Shown here in pieces: positions 53,708-63,987 of a stretch of 64,000 nucleotides of DNA. The stretch covers positions 67,008,187-67,072,186 of the forward strand of contig CM018683.1 in NCBI GenBank assembly GCA_009363875.1. The letters run 5' to 3'. The stretch comes from Mikania micrantha (lineage: Eukaryota > Streptophyta > Magnoliopsida > Asterales > Asteraceae). A model generated the notes under the pieces. The model made no database searches and was not told the origin of the DNA. It was given only the letters and a program-made list of their open reading frames with translations. How positions within the stretch are numbered: position 1 is the stretch's first letter; each line of letters begins with the position of its first letter. The translations under genes were made by a program, and so were the position numbers.

Positions 53708-54617
53708 CTTTTTTCTTTTTGGGATCAGTAGAAGGAGCCTGAGTAACTGTAGAGAGTTGCACAGGGGTTCGTTTGCATTTGTAAGTTATCTTTATGGGGT
53801 GAGGAACATAAGTGGAAGGTGTGGGTTCAGCATCTGCGGGGTTAACAGAGCTGTCACCTTCAGGAGTATGTGACTCCATAGATGGAAGAAGGGGAGTGAA
53901 TTTCCCAGAAAATTGGGCACCCTTCTTCTTTAATTGTACAAAAACCTTGGAAGAAACCAAGGGCATTTTGTATATATTCCCAGTTAAAGAGAGGGAAGTG
54001 CCCAACTCTTGATTAAAAATCTGTTGCAAAAACCTGGGATACATACAAAATTTCTTTGGTGACGAAATATTGTCAACCAAATTGTTGAAAATGAAAGCAG
54101 AAAAATTAAATAGTTGATTAGAGACCAAACCATGAATAACCGAAGCTAAGTCAGATGGTATTTGATCCCAACCACCAGTTTTATTTGAAAGACAGTGTAA
54201 GAACAAATGTATGAGGTACTTGTAATTATAGGACACTCTACCCTTCAAATAGGTTGTTGAAGGGAGAGGACCTTCGTACCCCATCGACTGAAATGTCAAT
54301 GCTACCTCATCCTTTGTGAATGAAACACTTCCACCGGCATCATTGAGTTTAAGGTGCCGACAGATGGTTTCCACATTGATAGAAATAGGATGAGCGTCAA
54401 TGGTGGCTACAAGAGACCGACCATTGGAAGATGAAGAAACAGAACAAGATGCCCAATACTGTTGGTGATGAGATTCATACACCAAGGGCTGAACTGTAAG
54501 AGCAAAAGAATACATGCTCCTTTGAAGAAAGGAGACGATTGGAGCGAAGTCAGCATCATGCTCTGCTGATAGCTCCGCTGGTACGTTGTGAGCAGGCTTG
54601 AATGCAAGAAGATCCAT
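53673..54617 (-). CDS. Sirevirus B extra reading frame, N-terminal globular segment
   Basis: 314 codons from MDLLAFKPAHN. It is the first ATG after the palindromic spacer that follows pol. A globular domain covers about residues 50-220 (VYESHHQQYWASC, ATIDAHPISINVETICRHL, MGYEGPLPSTTYLKGRVS, LIHLFLHCLSNKTGGWDQIP, NFSAFIFNNLVDNI, KKFCMYPRFLQ). From memory, this domain is frequent in predicted proteins of Asteraceae, always with copia sequences, and has no assigned function. It then turns basic and Pro-rich. By position it corresponds to the env-like frame of some Sireviruses, but there is no signal peptide or membrane anchor, so 'envelope' is not supported. Confidence 0.68.
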   Translation of the reverse strand: MDLLAFKPAHNVPAELSAEHDADFAPIVSFLQRSMYSFALTVQPLVYESHHQQYWASCSVSSSSNGRSLVATIDAHPISINVETICRHLKLNDAGGSVSFTKDEVALTFQSMGYEGPLPSTTYLKGRVSYNYKYLIHLFLHCLSNKTGGWDQIPSDLASVIHGLVSNQLFNFSAFIFNNLVDNISSPKKFCMYPRFLQQIFNQELGTSLSLTGNIYKMPLVSSKVFVQLKKKGAQFSGKFTPLLPSMESHTPEGDSSVNPADAEPTPSTYVPHPIKITYKCKRTPVQLSTVTQAPSTDPKKKKGEKDCPGHSPT

Positions 54618-54639
54618 TGCAATTGACGGTTTTTAGGTC

Positions 54640-55264
54640 ACGAATTGAGAGAGATGAAAGGTGATTTTGAAGTGAAACGGTGAGAGAGAATGAATGAGCG
54701 GGAGACCTTTATATACCTTCGGATTTCAGCATTTAATATATAGACACATTAAATTTGAGATCCGGATGTCAGAAAAAGTTCTTCCGATGACAGCTGGTTT
54801 CACAATAAATATATGAATTTTCTTTAAGTTCTGAATTACTTCTGAAGATGTGGCTTTCGGAAGGAGTGAAGGAGGTCAAAAGATTTCAGAAGATATTTGC
54901 TTCCGAAGTATAAAGTTTATACTATCGGAAGCATTGCTTCTGACGAATCAGAAGCAATGAGTAAGAAGTATATACTTTGTACATCAGAAGTAATTCTTCT
55001 GAAGTGTTAGATAATTCATAAGACAAAATGTTCTTCGGAAGACACTTTCTTCTGAAGAGTACCTTGAGAAGTCTATGCTTCTGTAGTTAATGTATCGGAA
55101 GAACATTACTTAAGAAGGTAATTTAGCTTCTGAAGTGTGAGACCTTCCGACAGAGGAAGAAATAATGCTTCCGAAGACTTAACCTATCTTCTGCTGAGTA
55201 GTTACTCATCAGAAGGTAAGTGAAGTTTATCTTCCGAAGAGTTATTCATTCCAGATTATTTCAT
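54640..55264 (-). repeat. pol-to-extra-ORF spacer of Sirevirus B, palindrome-rich
   Basis: Non-coding. CTTCCGAAG, TATCGGAAG, CTTCTGAAG and TCAGAAG motifs recur through 54770-55245. Same layout in element A (25501-26214). Confidence 0.65.
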
Positions 55265-57309
55265 TTACTCAAAGTTAATCATTCCAATAGATGTTATTAA
55301 GTACCTGAATCTTCCTTCATCAAATGCCTTGGTGAAGAGATCAGCCAAATTATGTTCTAAATCAACTTTGACTAAATGGATCAACTTCTTTTCTGCACAG
55401 TCTCTGATGAAATGATATCTGATGTCAATGTGCTTGGTCTTGGAATGCTTGACAGGATTATTGGTGATGGAGATTGCACTAGAATTGTCTATCTGAATAG
55501 GAGTATTGAACAGATCTACTCCATAATCCTTCATCTGATTTTGAATCCAGATGACTTGTGCACAGCAACTTGAAGCAGCTATGTATTCAGCTTCTGCAGT
55601 AGAAGTAGAAACACATGACTGTTTCTTGCATTGCCAAGACACAATCCTGGATCCAAGAAATTGACATCCTCCTGATGTGGATTTCTTGCTGATGTTGCAC
55701 CTCCATAATCACTGTCAGTGTAAGCCATGAACTGAAAGTCTTCATTTCTAGGATACCATAATCCTAGACTTGATGCTCCTTTGAGGTATCTAAAGATTCT
55801 TTTCACAGCTAGCATATGTGAGACTTTTGGATTGGCCTGAAATCTTGCACATACACAAGTTGCAAACATGATATCTGGCCTGCTTGCTGTAAGATACATC
55901 AAAGAGCCTATCATTGCTCTGTACTGGTGCTGATCAACATCCTCCCCCTCAAGATCTGGGCTAAGGGATGTTGTTTTGGACATAGGAGTTCCCAGTGCTT
56001 TACAATCAGAGAGCTTGAATCTTTCAAGAATGTCCTTGACATATTTTGATTGACTAATGAAAATCCCTGTAGGAGTTTGTTTCACTTGTAATCCAAGAAA
56101 GAAGGTGAGTTCTCCCATTGAACTCATTTCAAACTTGGATTTCATCAGAGATTCAAAATCCTTGCAGAGAGATTCATTAGTAGAACCAAAAATAATGTCA
56201 TCAACATAGATTTGAACTAACATGATATGTTGATTAGACCTTTTGAAAAATAGAGTTTTGTCAATTGTTCCTCTTTTGAAGTTGTTAGCCAGTAGAAAAG
56301 AAGATAAGGTTTCATACCATTTTCTGGGAGCTTGATGCAGGCCATAGAGAGCCTTATCAAGCTTACAGACATGGTTAGGAAACTTTGGATCTTCAAATCC
56401 TGGAGGCTGGCACACATAAACTTCCTCATCTATTTTTCCATACAAGAAAGCACTCTTAACATCCATCTGAAACACCTTGAAATCTTTTGCAGCTGCAAAT
56501 GCCAAGAAGATTCTTATAGCTTCAATTCTGGCCACAGGTGCAAATACTTCATCATAGTCAATGCCTTCCTCCTGGGTGTATCCCTGAACAACCAGTCTTG
56601 CTTTGTTCTTGATGACAACACCTTTGTCATCCTTCTTATTTCTGAACACCCATTTGGTTCCAATGGCATATTTTCCCTTAGGCAAAGGACAAATCTTCCA
56701 AACTCCTTGTCTTTGAAACTGAAGAAGTTCCTCCTGCATAGCTTCTACCCAACTGTTGTCTTTTAAAGCCTCAGCAACCTTCTTTGGTTCTAATTGGGAT
56801 AGAAAGCATGAATACAAACAGATGTTTGCTTCATGCATAGAACTTCTTGTTCTTACACCTTCTTCAACATTTCCAATGATGTTTTCAACTGGATTAGTGT
56901 TATGAATGCGAGTTCTTGGAATCACATCCAGTTGAGAACCCACATTTAGATTGATTGACTCAAGATTAGGAAGTACTACCTCGAGCTGAATTTCTGGCAG
57001 ATCTTTTGGATTCTGAATTTGAACTGTGGTGAGTTGGTTTTCTCTGGTAATGGTGGTCTCCTGAGAATTTGCTTCTGCTGAAGTGCTTCCTACATCCTTT
57101 CGAAGTTGTAACTCAGAAGTAGATTCAATTGATGGACCTGCCTGAGATGTGTTTACTGTCTCAGATTCTGACACACCATTTTGTGCTGAAGTGGATTCTG
57201 CCAAGATTTGTCTTGAAGCTATTGGCAGTTCAACACGAAAGTCATCTTCTCTTGTACCTTTGGAGGTGTCTGTGGTAGTTGACTGTGAAACTGGAACATA
57301 CTCTTTCAC
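55265..57309 (-). pseudogene. RT-RNase H region of Sirevirus B (frameshifted near the end)
   Basis: The first frame (57309-55579, 576 codons) covers a Ser/Thr-rich linker, then RT: WVEAMQEELLQFQRQGVW, RLVVQGYTQEEGIDYDEVFA, QMDVKSAFLYGKIDEEVYV and the catalytic YVDDIIFGS at about residue 368, followed by FFLGLQVKQTPTGIFISQ and RNase H start YTDSDYGG. A frameshift near 55680 moves the RNase H end (STAEAEYIAASSCCAQVIW, DNSSAISITNNPVKHSKTKH, LADLFTKA) to 55642-55265. All catalytic residues are still visible, but the product would be split. Confidence 0.88.
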
Positions 57310-58020
57310 CAGATTAAATGCAGACGTAAAACTATCAAGATCAAATAACCAATCAGGACCTGTTCCAGATTTATTGAGAGTATGTTCATTGAATTGAACA
57401 TTTGCAGACTCTTCAATTATTCTAGAAGCTTTGATGTATACTCTATAAGCCTTAGCATGTGAAGAGTACCAAACAAAGTAGCCCTCAGCTGATTTCTCAG
57501 CAAACTTGGCTAAGTGATCTTTAGTATTCAGTATGGTGCAATGACATCCAAATGGTTTGAGAAATCCAATGAATGGTTTTTACTTATGCCAAATTTCATA
57601 AGGAGTCATACCATGTGTCTTAACCACCAATATTCTATTTTGGACATAACAGGCAGTGTTGACTGCTTCTGCCCAAAAAGTTATTGGGAGTTTGGCATCT
57701 GACAGCATGGTCCTTGCAACTTCAATTAGTGTCCTATTCCTTCTCTCAGCAACACCATTTTGTTGTGGAGTCCTAGGAGCACTAAATTGTCTTGTAATAC
57801 CCTTAGAATCACAAAAAGAATTTAAAATCTGATTTTTGAATTCTGTTCCTTGATCTGACCTGATTATTTTTACATGATGATCACTTTCATTCTCCACCCT
57901 AAGTATAAATGACTTTAGGATCTCTGCAGTTTCATCCTTGGTATTCAAGAAAAATACCCAGGTATACCGAGAGAAATCATCAGTGATCACCAAGCAATAT
58001 GACTTTCTACCAAGACTTTT
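57310..58020 (-). pseudogene. integrase remnant of Sirevirus B
   Basis: 57993-57580 encodes VITDDFSRYTWVFFLNTKDE, IIRSDQGTEF and PQQNGVAERRNRTLIEVART, with the second catalytic Asp and the Glu. The HK stop near 57580 breaks the frame, and a linker with an EESANVQFNEH-like stretch runs on toward RT. At about 58042 the sequence jumps from NNLVTG to GPTSVK. Compared with element A, this removes the CxxC half of the zinc finger and the MDLFGP motif with the first catalytic Asp. Integration activity is lost. Confidence 0.85.
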
Positions 58021-58039
58021 AACACTTGTGGGACCAAAC

Positions 58040-58556
58040 CAGTTACTAAATTATTTTTGACAAGTTTATTCATATTTTTGAGGTTTACATGACAAAGTCT
58101 TCTATGCCAAAGAGATGATTCATCAAGTGAAGCTTTTGAGACAAAGCAGCTTATATTACTAAGAGGTGCAGCTGTGCTCATATCTAGCATATACATGTTG
58201 TTTCTTCTAGGAGCTCTGAGCAGAATTTGATCATTTGGTATCACAAATCCTGGTTTTAGGACAATGCAATCATGCTCAGTAAACAACATGTTGTGCTTTT
58301 GATCTCACACCTGTGATACACTTAGTAAATTGTAGTTAAGTTCTTTTACAAAATGCACATTCTCAAAGCTTACCTTACCATTAGTGATTGTGCCCCTACC
58401 TGTTATGTATCCTCCTACTGGATCACTTCCAAATGCAACAGACCCTCCAAAGAATGCTTCATATTTGTGCAAGTGAGTCTTGTTTCCTGTCATGTGCCTG
58501 GAGCAGCCACTGTCAACTATCCACAAGTTGCCTTTTGATTCCTGCTGTTCCTGCAC
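58040..58556 (-). pseudogene. protease and pre-integrase region of Sirevirus B
   Basis: 58556-58305 begins LWIVDSGCSRHMTGNKTHL, the copia aspartic protease active site (DSG), and ends LNYNLLSVSQV with a stop. 58289-58040 continues with ECIVLKPGFV-like sequence and SSLWHRRLCHVNLKNMNKLV, the first His-His half of the integrase finger. Stop and deletion separate these from the catalytic core. Confidence 0.8.
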
Positions 58557-60348
58557 ATGTTACTGGTTTATATCTAATTTCCACCATAGAAGTATATGCA
58601 GATGGAGGCTCCATTTTGTTATAACCCAAACCAACTCCCTTCTTTCTTACAAGCTCAGATGTATCACTCATCCTAAAGAGTTTTTCATATTTTTCACCTT
58701 GACTTAGAAACTTGTCTCTGTAAGACTCAGCCAATACAAGTTCAGTCTTGGCAGTGGTTAGTCTTTCTAAAAGATTTTTAATTTGACACTGTTTGTTAGT
58801 ATCTTCATGTTTTAAACTTGAAATGGTCTTTTCCATTTCTTCAATCTTTTCTTTGTAATTTCTTTCAGCCTCAAAGAAATTTGTCTTGACAACTTGTAAA
58901 GACTCAAGCTCATTACAGAGTTGAGAATTTATCTTTTTATAAACAGTTAAAGTTTCTAAGCATTCAGGTGTGCACATGTTATTAGTTACCTTGCTTGAGG
59001 AAGATGAGTCATTTGCCATCAAAGCACTGTTGGAGATAGAGGCATCCTCAGCTTGAAAGCTCCAGTCTGAAAAGTCTTGTTCAGCAATGTTTGCATTGTT
59101 TGATGAGCTTGAGGGTCTTTGTTGTGGTTGCCCAGAAGTTGTCGGCTGAGTTCCTGTGGACTTGCATTCTCTGGCAAAGTGGCCTAACTGTTGACAGTTA
59201 AAGCATTTGAGTTTAGATTTGTCAAGTCCAAACCCAGTCTTCATATTGTGCTTTTTGAACTGTCTGCCGGTTCTTTGGTAAAACTTCTTTGCCCTATATG
59301 AAATCATGGCCATTTGATAGTTTATATCCATCTCCTCAAGATCATCTGCAGGGATACCATCCAAGTCTTCTTGGCACAGATGAAAGTAATTGGTTTCCTC
59401 AGCCAGAAAAGATCCTTGCCCATAGGTTGGTAGTGGAGTTGGGTTTGAGACAGGGTTTGATGAATTTGGAGTTTCAGGAAATGTGACAGTGGTTGTGGAG
59501 GTAGGATGGTAGATAGGTTTATAATTTTGGTATGGAGGATTACTGATAGGTGCATGAAGGGCAGCTGAACCAGATGGTGGATAGGAGACCTTGGATTTTT
59601 GGGCATCTAATTCCATTTGATAGGCACTGAGAATACCAAACAACTCTCCCAGAGTTAGAGTTTTCAGGTTTTCTGTTCTTCTAATTGTAACAGAATAAAT
59701 GTTCCAATCCTTTGGAAGAGATCTCAGAAATTTTCTGAGCACATCTTGATTATCCAGAATTACACCTGCAGTAGTTAATTCATCCACAAGTTGGACATAC
59801 CTTAGGTACTGAGAAGACATATTCTCATTGTTTTGTTGACAAAAGTTCTCAAACTTTTGTTTTAGCATATCCTTCTTGTTTTTTTTGACATCCTCTGATC
59901 CTTCATACATCTGCTTAAAGGAGTTCCAAAGTTCTTGAGCAGACTTGCACTTCTTGAATGCATGTATGATGGAGTTTGGTATTGACATCTGTATGAGCCA
60001 AAGAGCCTTAGAATCCACTTCCATCTTCTTGTAGTCTTCATCTGAGTACATAGATGGATCTTTTGGTACTGCAGCTCCTCCCGCTCCAGCAGCAGCAATT
60101 GTAGGAATGTAAGGACCTTCCAGAACAGACTTCCAAAGTTTGAAGTCCTGGTTCCTGATGAATCCTTCCATTCTGACTTTCCAGGTGTCATAGTCTTCAG
60201 GTGTGAACATCGGTGGCTTGTTGAGAGTGCCATTTTCTGTATCATGTTTGTTAAGAGCAGCCATCTTAGACAAACACAGAAAGTATGAGTGTTGAAACGC
60301 TGAGAATTTAGAAGAAATAAAACTGGTAACTTGATGATGATGAGTCAC
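58513..60348 (-). CDS. Gag of Sirevirus B
   Basis: 611 codons. The biological start is probably the internal Met of MAALNKHDTENG (residue 29, about 60262), matching the context in A. Copia-type gag core (about 50-250): YDTWKVRMEGFIRNQDFKLW, KALWLIQMSIPNSI, ELWNSFKQMYEGSEDV, SQYLRYVQLVDELTTAG, LTLGELFGILSAYQMEL. A Pro-rich stretch follows, then the zinc knuckle CFNCQQLGHFAREC at about 380 and a long coiled coil (about 480-570). The last 20 residues (CAGTAGIKRQLVDS) are protease-region DNA read out of frame: a deletion of about 1 kb relative to A fused gag to the protease start. Confidence 0.88.
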   Translation of the reverse strand: MTHHHQVTSFISSKFSAFQHSYFLCLSKMAALNKHDTENGTLNKPPMFTPEDYDTWKVRMEGFIRNQDFKLWKSVLEGPYIPTIAAAGAGGAAVPKDPSMYSDEDYKKMEVDSKALWLIQMSIPNSIIHAFKKCKSAQELWNSFKQMYEGSEDVKKNKKDMLKQKFENFCQQNNENMSSQYLRYVQLVDELTTAGVILDNQDVLRKFLRSLPKDWNIYSVTIRRTENLKTLTLGELFGILSAYQMELDAQKSKVSYPPSGSAALHAPISNPPYQNYKPIYHPTSTTTVTFPETPNSSNPVSNPTPLPTYGQGSFLAEETNYFHLCQEDLDGIPADDLEEMDINYQMAMISYRAKKFYQRTGRQFKKHNMKTGFGLDKSKLKCFNCQQLGHFARECKSTGTQPTTSGQPQQRPSSSSNNANIAEQDFSDWSFQAEDASISNSALMANDSSSSSKVTNNMCTPECLETLTVYKKINSQLCNELESLQVVKTNFFEAERNYKEKIEEMEKTISSLKHEDTNKQCQIKNLLERLTTAKTELVLAESYRDKFLSQGEKYEKLFRMSDTSELVRKKGVGLGYNKMEPPSAYTSMVEIRYKPVTCAGTAGIKRQLVDS

Positions 60349-60366
60349 TCAAGTTCAAGAGCCAAA

Positions 60367-60378
60367 GCTCTGATACCA
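60367..60378 (-). other. primer binding site of Sirevirus B (tRNA-iMet)
   Basis: On the minus strand TGGTATCAGAGC lies two bases inside the 5' LTR, an exact match to the usual primer. Confidence 0.92.
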
Positions 60379-60380
60379 CT

Positions 60381-61226
60381 AGTAGGATCGGGTTGCTTTA
60401 TCTAAACAACACTTCACAAGTATTTCTTTCTACAATCTAACAGATGCGGAATGTTCTGTTAGAATAATCTCACAAACACTCAAAATGACAAAGTAATAAT
60501 CTTTGAACACTAATAGGAACACAAGAATAATTTCAAGCTCAAGGATATATTTCTCTCAAAGTTAGTAGCGTACAAGCACTTCAATGGGAGGTTATATAGC
60601 CGAGGCTACAACCGTATACACTTAGGAATACAAGTTGGGTATACTAGACAAGTACATAAAGTAAAGCTTATTCTAGTATGTTGAGTGTCTTAACAGGCTA
60701 AGACACTCAGTCTTAATCATTATACAAATAGACATTGACTTTACAAAGGACTACTAAATACAAAAGACATTTAATGTTGTTGATCTTCAAGGCTTCAGAT
60801 GATCTTTTGCATTTAATGCAGCATGGGAGAAGTAAGGCGCTTTATCTGACTCATTACATGTTGTCTTTGTCTTTACTCAGACCAGCATGTCTTGTGTCAG
60901 TACCTTTTGTACCATGAGAGTAATCTGCTACAGTCTTTGTCAGAGGATAAACCTCGGAAGTCTTTGTCTTCAGTGCATCAGAAGATTTCTCGGAAGATTT
61001 ATGTCTTCGGAAGCTTTTAAGTCTTCTGAAGCTTTAATACCTTTAAGTGTTATTGTTCGGAAGCAATGCTGTCTTGTATAGCCTTCGGCAGGAACCAATT
61101 ATCCTTCGGAAGCAATGCTGCTTCCGAAGTGTCACTTCTTCCTTCCGAAGGCTTTTATTCAATGAGGCTCCTATACTTAGACAAAATAAGAAGTTTGGTG
61201 AGCATCAGCCTTTATTAGTCTTTACA
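60381..61226 (-). repeat. 5' LTR of Sirevirus B
   Basis: 846 bp; matches 50127-50944 with very few substitutions. The inner end reads AGTAGG where the other LTR has TGTAGG. The 28-bp block at about 61060-61087 is bounded by short repeats of TTCGG and is absent from the 3' LTR. Confidence 0.93.
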
Positions 61227-61343
61227 ATTTAAACGAGTTAAAATAACACAAACTCATTTTAATACACCTAATACATCGAACTAAAAGTTTAAACAGATTA
61301 TTATAACTCTAACCCACTTATATGTGTGTAGGGGAAGGATCCG

Positions 61344-62087
61344 TTAACCGACCATAATTGTGGAAACCCAAATAACTCCGACAAGATTAACCCAAATCTA
61401 CGTGTTTTTTAATGACTTTTATTATACATGTACACAACTATGTTCTTTTATGTGTATGTGTTAATTCATCAACATAGGATTTTAAACAAGTATAAGTTTG
61501 TGTTTGTTGGTTCAGCCTTGGTTTTACACTCACAAACACACACTTGTAAATTCTCGTATGGAACTTTCAAGGATAAAAACAATGAAAAATAAAATTAAGA
61601 TAGGAAAATAAAGATGAAAAGGTACAACTTTATTCAATGAATCATGACTATAAATAGCCTTAGAAAAAACAACTAAAGCAACTGAAACTAGCTACTTTTT
61701 GGTACCCACTTACTATTTCCACCTAAAGACTAGGTACCACTAATCACTAGACCCATCTTTCATCCAACGTAAATAACCACAAAACTCGGTCAAACACAAA
61801 TACTTTCTCCACCTAATTTATTTAATTTCTAAACAAACTAAAATAGAAATAACTAAAACTAAATAATAATCTTTAAAATCAAGATTAATCCTAACAGTGT
61901 TACACTGTAAATATTTATTTGTTATAACAACAACTTACACAAATGTAAGATCCCAAACGGTGGTGAATTTGCATAAACACATAAAAGAACATAATCTTGT
62001 ACATGTATACTAAAGATCATTAAAAAAAACAAAGATTTGAATTAATCTTAGCAGAGTTATTTGGGTTTCCGCAATTAAGGTGGGTTA
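61344..62087. mobile_element. non-autonomous DNA element with ~130-bp inverted repeats (MULE-like)
   Basis: The left arm starts TTAACCGACCATAATTGTGG; the right arm read inward starts TAACCCACCTTAATTGCGG. Both continue with AAACCCAAATAACTC and, further in, ATACATGTACA and TATGTTCTTTTATGTGT, so the arms extend to about 61476 and 61960. Long arms suggest Mutator-like. No clear target duplication and no transposase; the middle has a TATAAATAG at about 61651. Confidence 0.6.
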
Positions 62088-62283
62088 TTATTTGACCTAT
62101 ATATATATAATCAAAATTACCCAAACTTACTTTAATACACTAAATAGATACGAAAAAATGGTCAAATAGGCCATTGTAACCAAACTCTCTTTAATATATG
62201 CGTGTGTTTTAAATCCAACTAAAAATCTAAACGGGTCAAACTTACAAAAAGCCATATTACATATTACATTAAATCGCTATCTA

Positions 62284-62374
62284 TTAAAAGGCCAAAAAAA
62301 TCACATCAATCGTCACTGTATGTTGTAGTATAGCGACGACGAAAGTTCTTGTTGTTCTTTCATTATTATTGTAG
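62284..62374 (-). mobile_element. second CACTA-like terminus
   Basis: Ends TTATTGTAGTG (minus: CACTACAATAA) with TAGCGACGACG inside, the same motifs and orientation as at 48395-48518. No opposite end found. Confidence 0.35.
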
Positions 62375-62959
62375 TGATAGAGCATAGACAATTCTCTTGC
62401 GGCAATCATTTTCACTTCAAAAACTATTTCGTTTGTTTTTAATTTGATTTGATTTTGTTTAAAGAGAATAAAGAGAGCGATGGTTATCAGGCCAAAAAAA
62501 ACAAACGAACAATAAATTAAAAGAGAATTGTTGCTATATAATATCTCAAGTATGAAACAAAATAGTATATAAAATTGCAATGAAAAAAAATACGTTCTGC
62601 AGATTGCTTTTATTGAATAAATCTAGACTACTTATAGCTTTTACAAAAAGAAAGTGGAAACATATGCAACCAATGAAAACAGACAAACACTTATACTACT
62701 ATAGAATTGGTATAACCTAGTCACCCATTCTTCTCAACTTGCCCTTCCTCCGACGTCTACTTCCATGAGATACGGCCAAATTAGAATACAAATTCCAACT
62801 AATAAACTATCAAATTAAACATCATATATAAAAACATTAATGCTTATTAATTCCAAGTTATCAACCATGCATGATCACGTTAACCCTTAAAACTCTTGTT
62901 TATTTCCTGCAGACCAAAACTTATGACCCAATATACGATTAACACCATCAATCACCTGC

Positions 62960-63757
62960 TTAATCGTTTATTCATACCACCATTCATTCACAGTAGTGTT
63001 GGTTCCTCCTCAATCCCATGTTGGTCACTCATTGTTTTAATGTCCAAGTTCGCCACACTTGTAACATTTAACATGGCTTTTATACTGCTTGAAATGTTCA
63101 TTTCAATCTTGACACTTTCCGAACACACAACCTCTTCCCCAGCCACGTCCAAAGCCATCTCGATTTGAATTTCCACCGCCACAATGATCACAATTGTGAG
63201 TTTCTTTTCTGGCCAACGGTAAACTTTCTTGAGTATCATCCACCTTTTCTGATCCTTTTATACGCTCCTCGTATGCCTTCAATCTTCCAACGGCCTGGTC
63301 AAATAGCAACGAATCCAAATCGAAACATTGCTCATTCAAGCTATGACTTGAAGAAATGACTTAGGCGTCGAATATAGCTAACTTTTAACCAACTCGACTT
63401 CTTCAAGCACATATCCAAGACTTCTTGATTTTGAGGCTAAACCAACCATTTTTGTTACAAAATCATCAACCATTTCACCCTCCTTCATACATAAATTTTC
63501 AATCTCCCTATTCAATGTTGCAAGTCATGTCGCTCTTACTCATTCTACTCCTAAATACTGTGCCTTCAATTCACCTCAAACTTGTTCCGGGTCGGTATAA
63601 CACGCCATTTTCAATACCATATCTTCATGTATGGCTTGAAACAATTAAGAAAGAGCTTTTTTTGCTTTCGTTTGGTTTGATCTTTCACCTACTACCGTCG
63701 TTCGCTTGTCTCTCATATCCCATGTGCATTCGTTATCAATTTCACTTTGACCACCAC
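62960..63757 (-). pseudogene. decayed copia Gag at the right edge
   Basis: Read on the minus strand from about 63757 the translation gives a gag core with KKALS then LFQAIHEDMVLKMACYTDP, LATLNREIENLCMKEGEMVD, FVTKMVGLASKSRSLGYVLE and, after a frame change, FDQAVGRLKAYEERIKG and a Gly/Arg-rich NRDGFGRGWGRG stretch before a Cys-containing knuckle. At least four in-frame stops and two frame changes are present. This is a copia lineage different from A and B. Confidence 0.75.
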
Positions 63758-63775
63758 CGCCCATACCTGATAATT

Positions 63776-63973
63776 TGTTATGTAGATAGGATATGAGGGA
63801 CTATTTTTGTAATAATGAACAGTTAAGGATTGTAATAGAACAATTAATAACTAACTAATGTTACTTAGTTGTAATCAGTTGTAATAAGTGTATTAATACG
63901 AGTTAAGAGAAATAAAGGAGCGTAGCTTGATTGACCAACAATTCTCTTCTCTTTGTTCTTATTGTTCGTACCA
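63776..63973 (+). repeat. 5' LTR of another copia element running off the window
   Basis: Starts TGTTATGTAGATAGG and ends TTGTTCGTACCA (TG...CA), about 198 bp, with a GAGTTAAGAGAAATAAAGG stretch. It is directly followed by a tRNA-iMet primer site, so the element runs to the right beyond 64000. The left boundary is inferred; its partner LTR is outside the window. Confidence 0.65.
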
Positions 63974-63975
63974 AG

Positions 63976-63987
63976 TGGTATCAGAGC
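63976..63987 (+). other. primer binding site of the right-edge copia element
   Basis: TGGTATCAGAGC lies two bases after the CCA of the LTR, in plus orientation, opposite to the gag remnant at 62960-63757. Confidence 0.88.

Larger units (their letters stand above)
50127..61226 (-). mobile_element. Sirevirus-type Ty1/copia retrotransposon B, uninterrupted but deleted internally
   Basis: LTRs at 50127-50944 (818 bp) and 60381-61226 (846 bp) enclose, on the minus strand, gag, protease, integrase, RT-RNase H, and a long extra frame. A polypurine tract and a tRNA-iMet primer site are present. Flanks ATCTA and ATTTA are a probable 5-bp duplication with one change. The 28-bp LTR length difference is one block (CAATGCTGTCTTGTATAGCC region, 61067-61087). 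Deletions remove part of the gag-protease linker and of integrase, so B is not autonomous. Confidence 0.93.

Noticed and set aside
53673..54617. Calling the Sirevirus extra frame an envelope gene
   Set aside because: The position fits, but no signal peptide, fusion peptide or membrane anchor is visible in any of its four segments.
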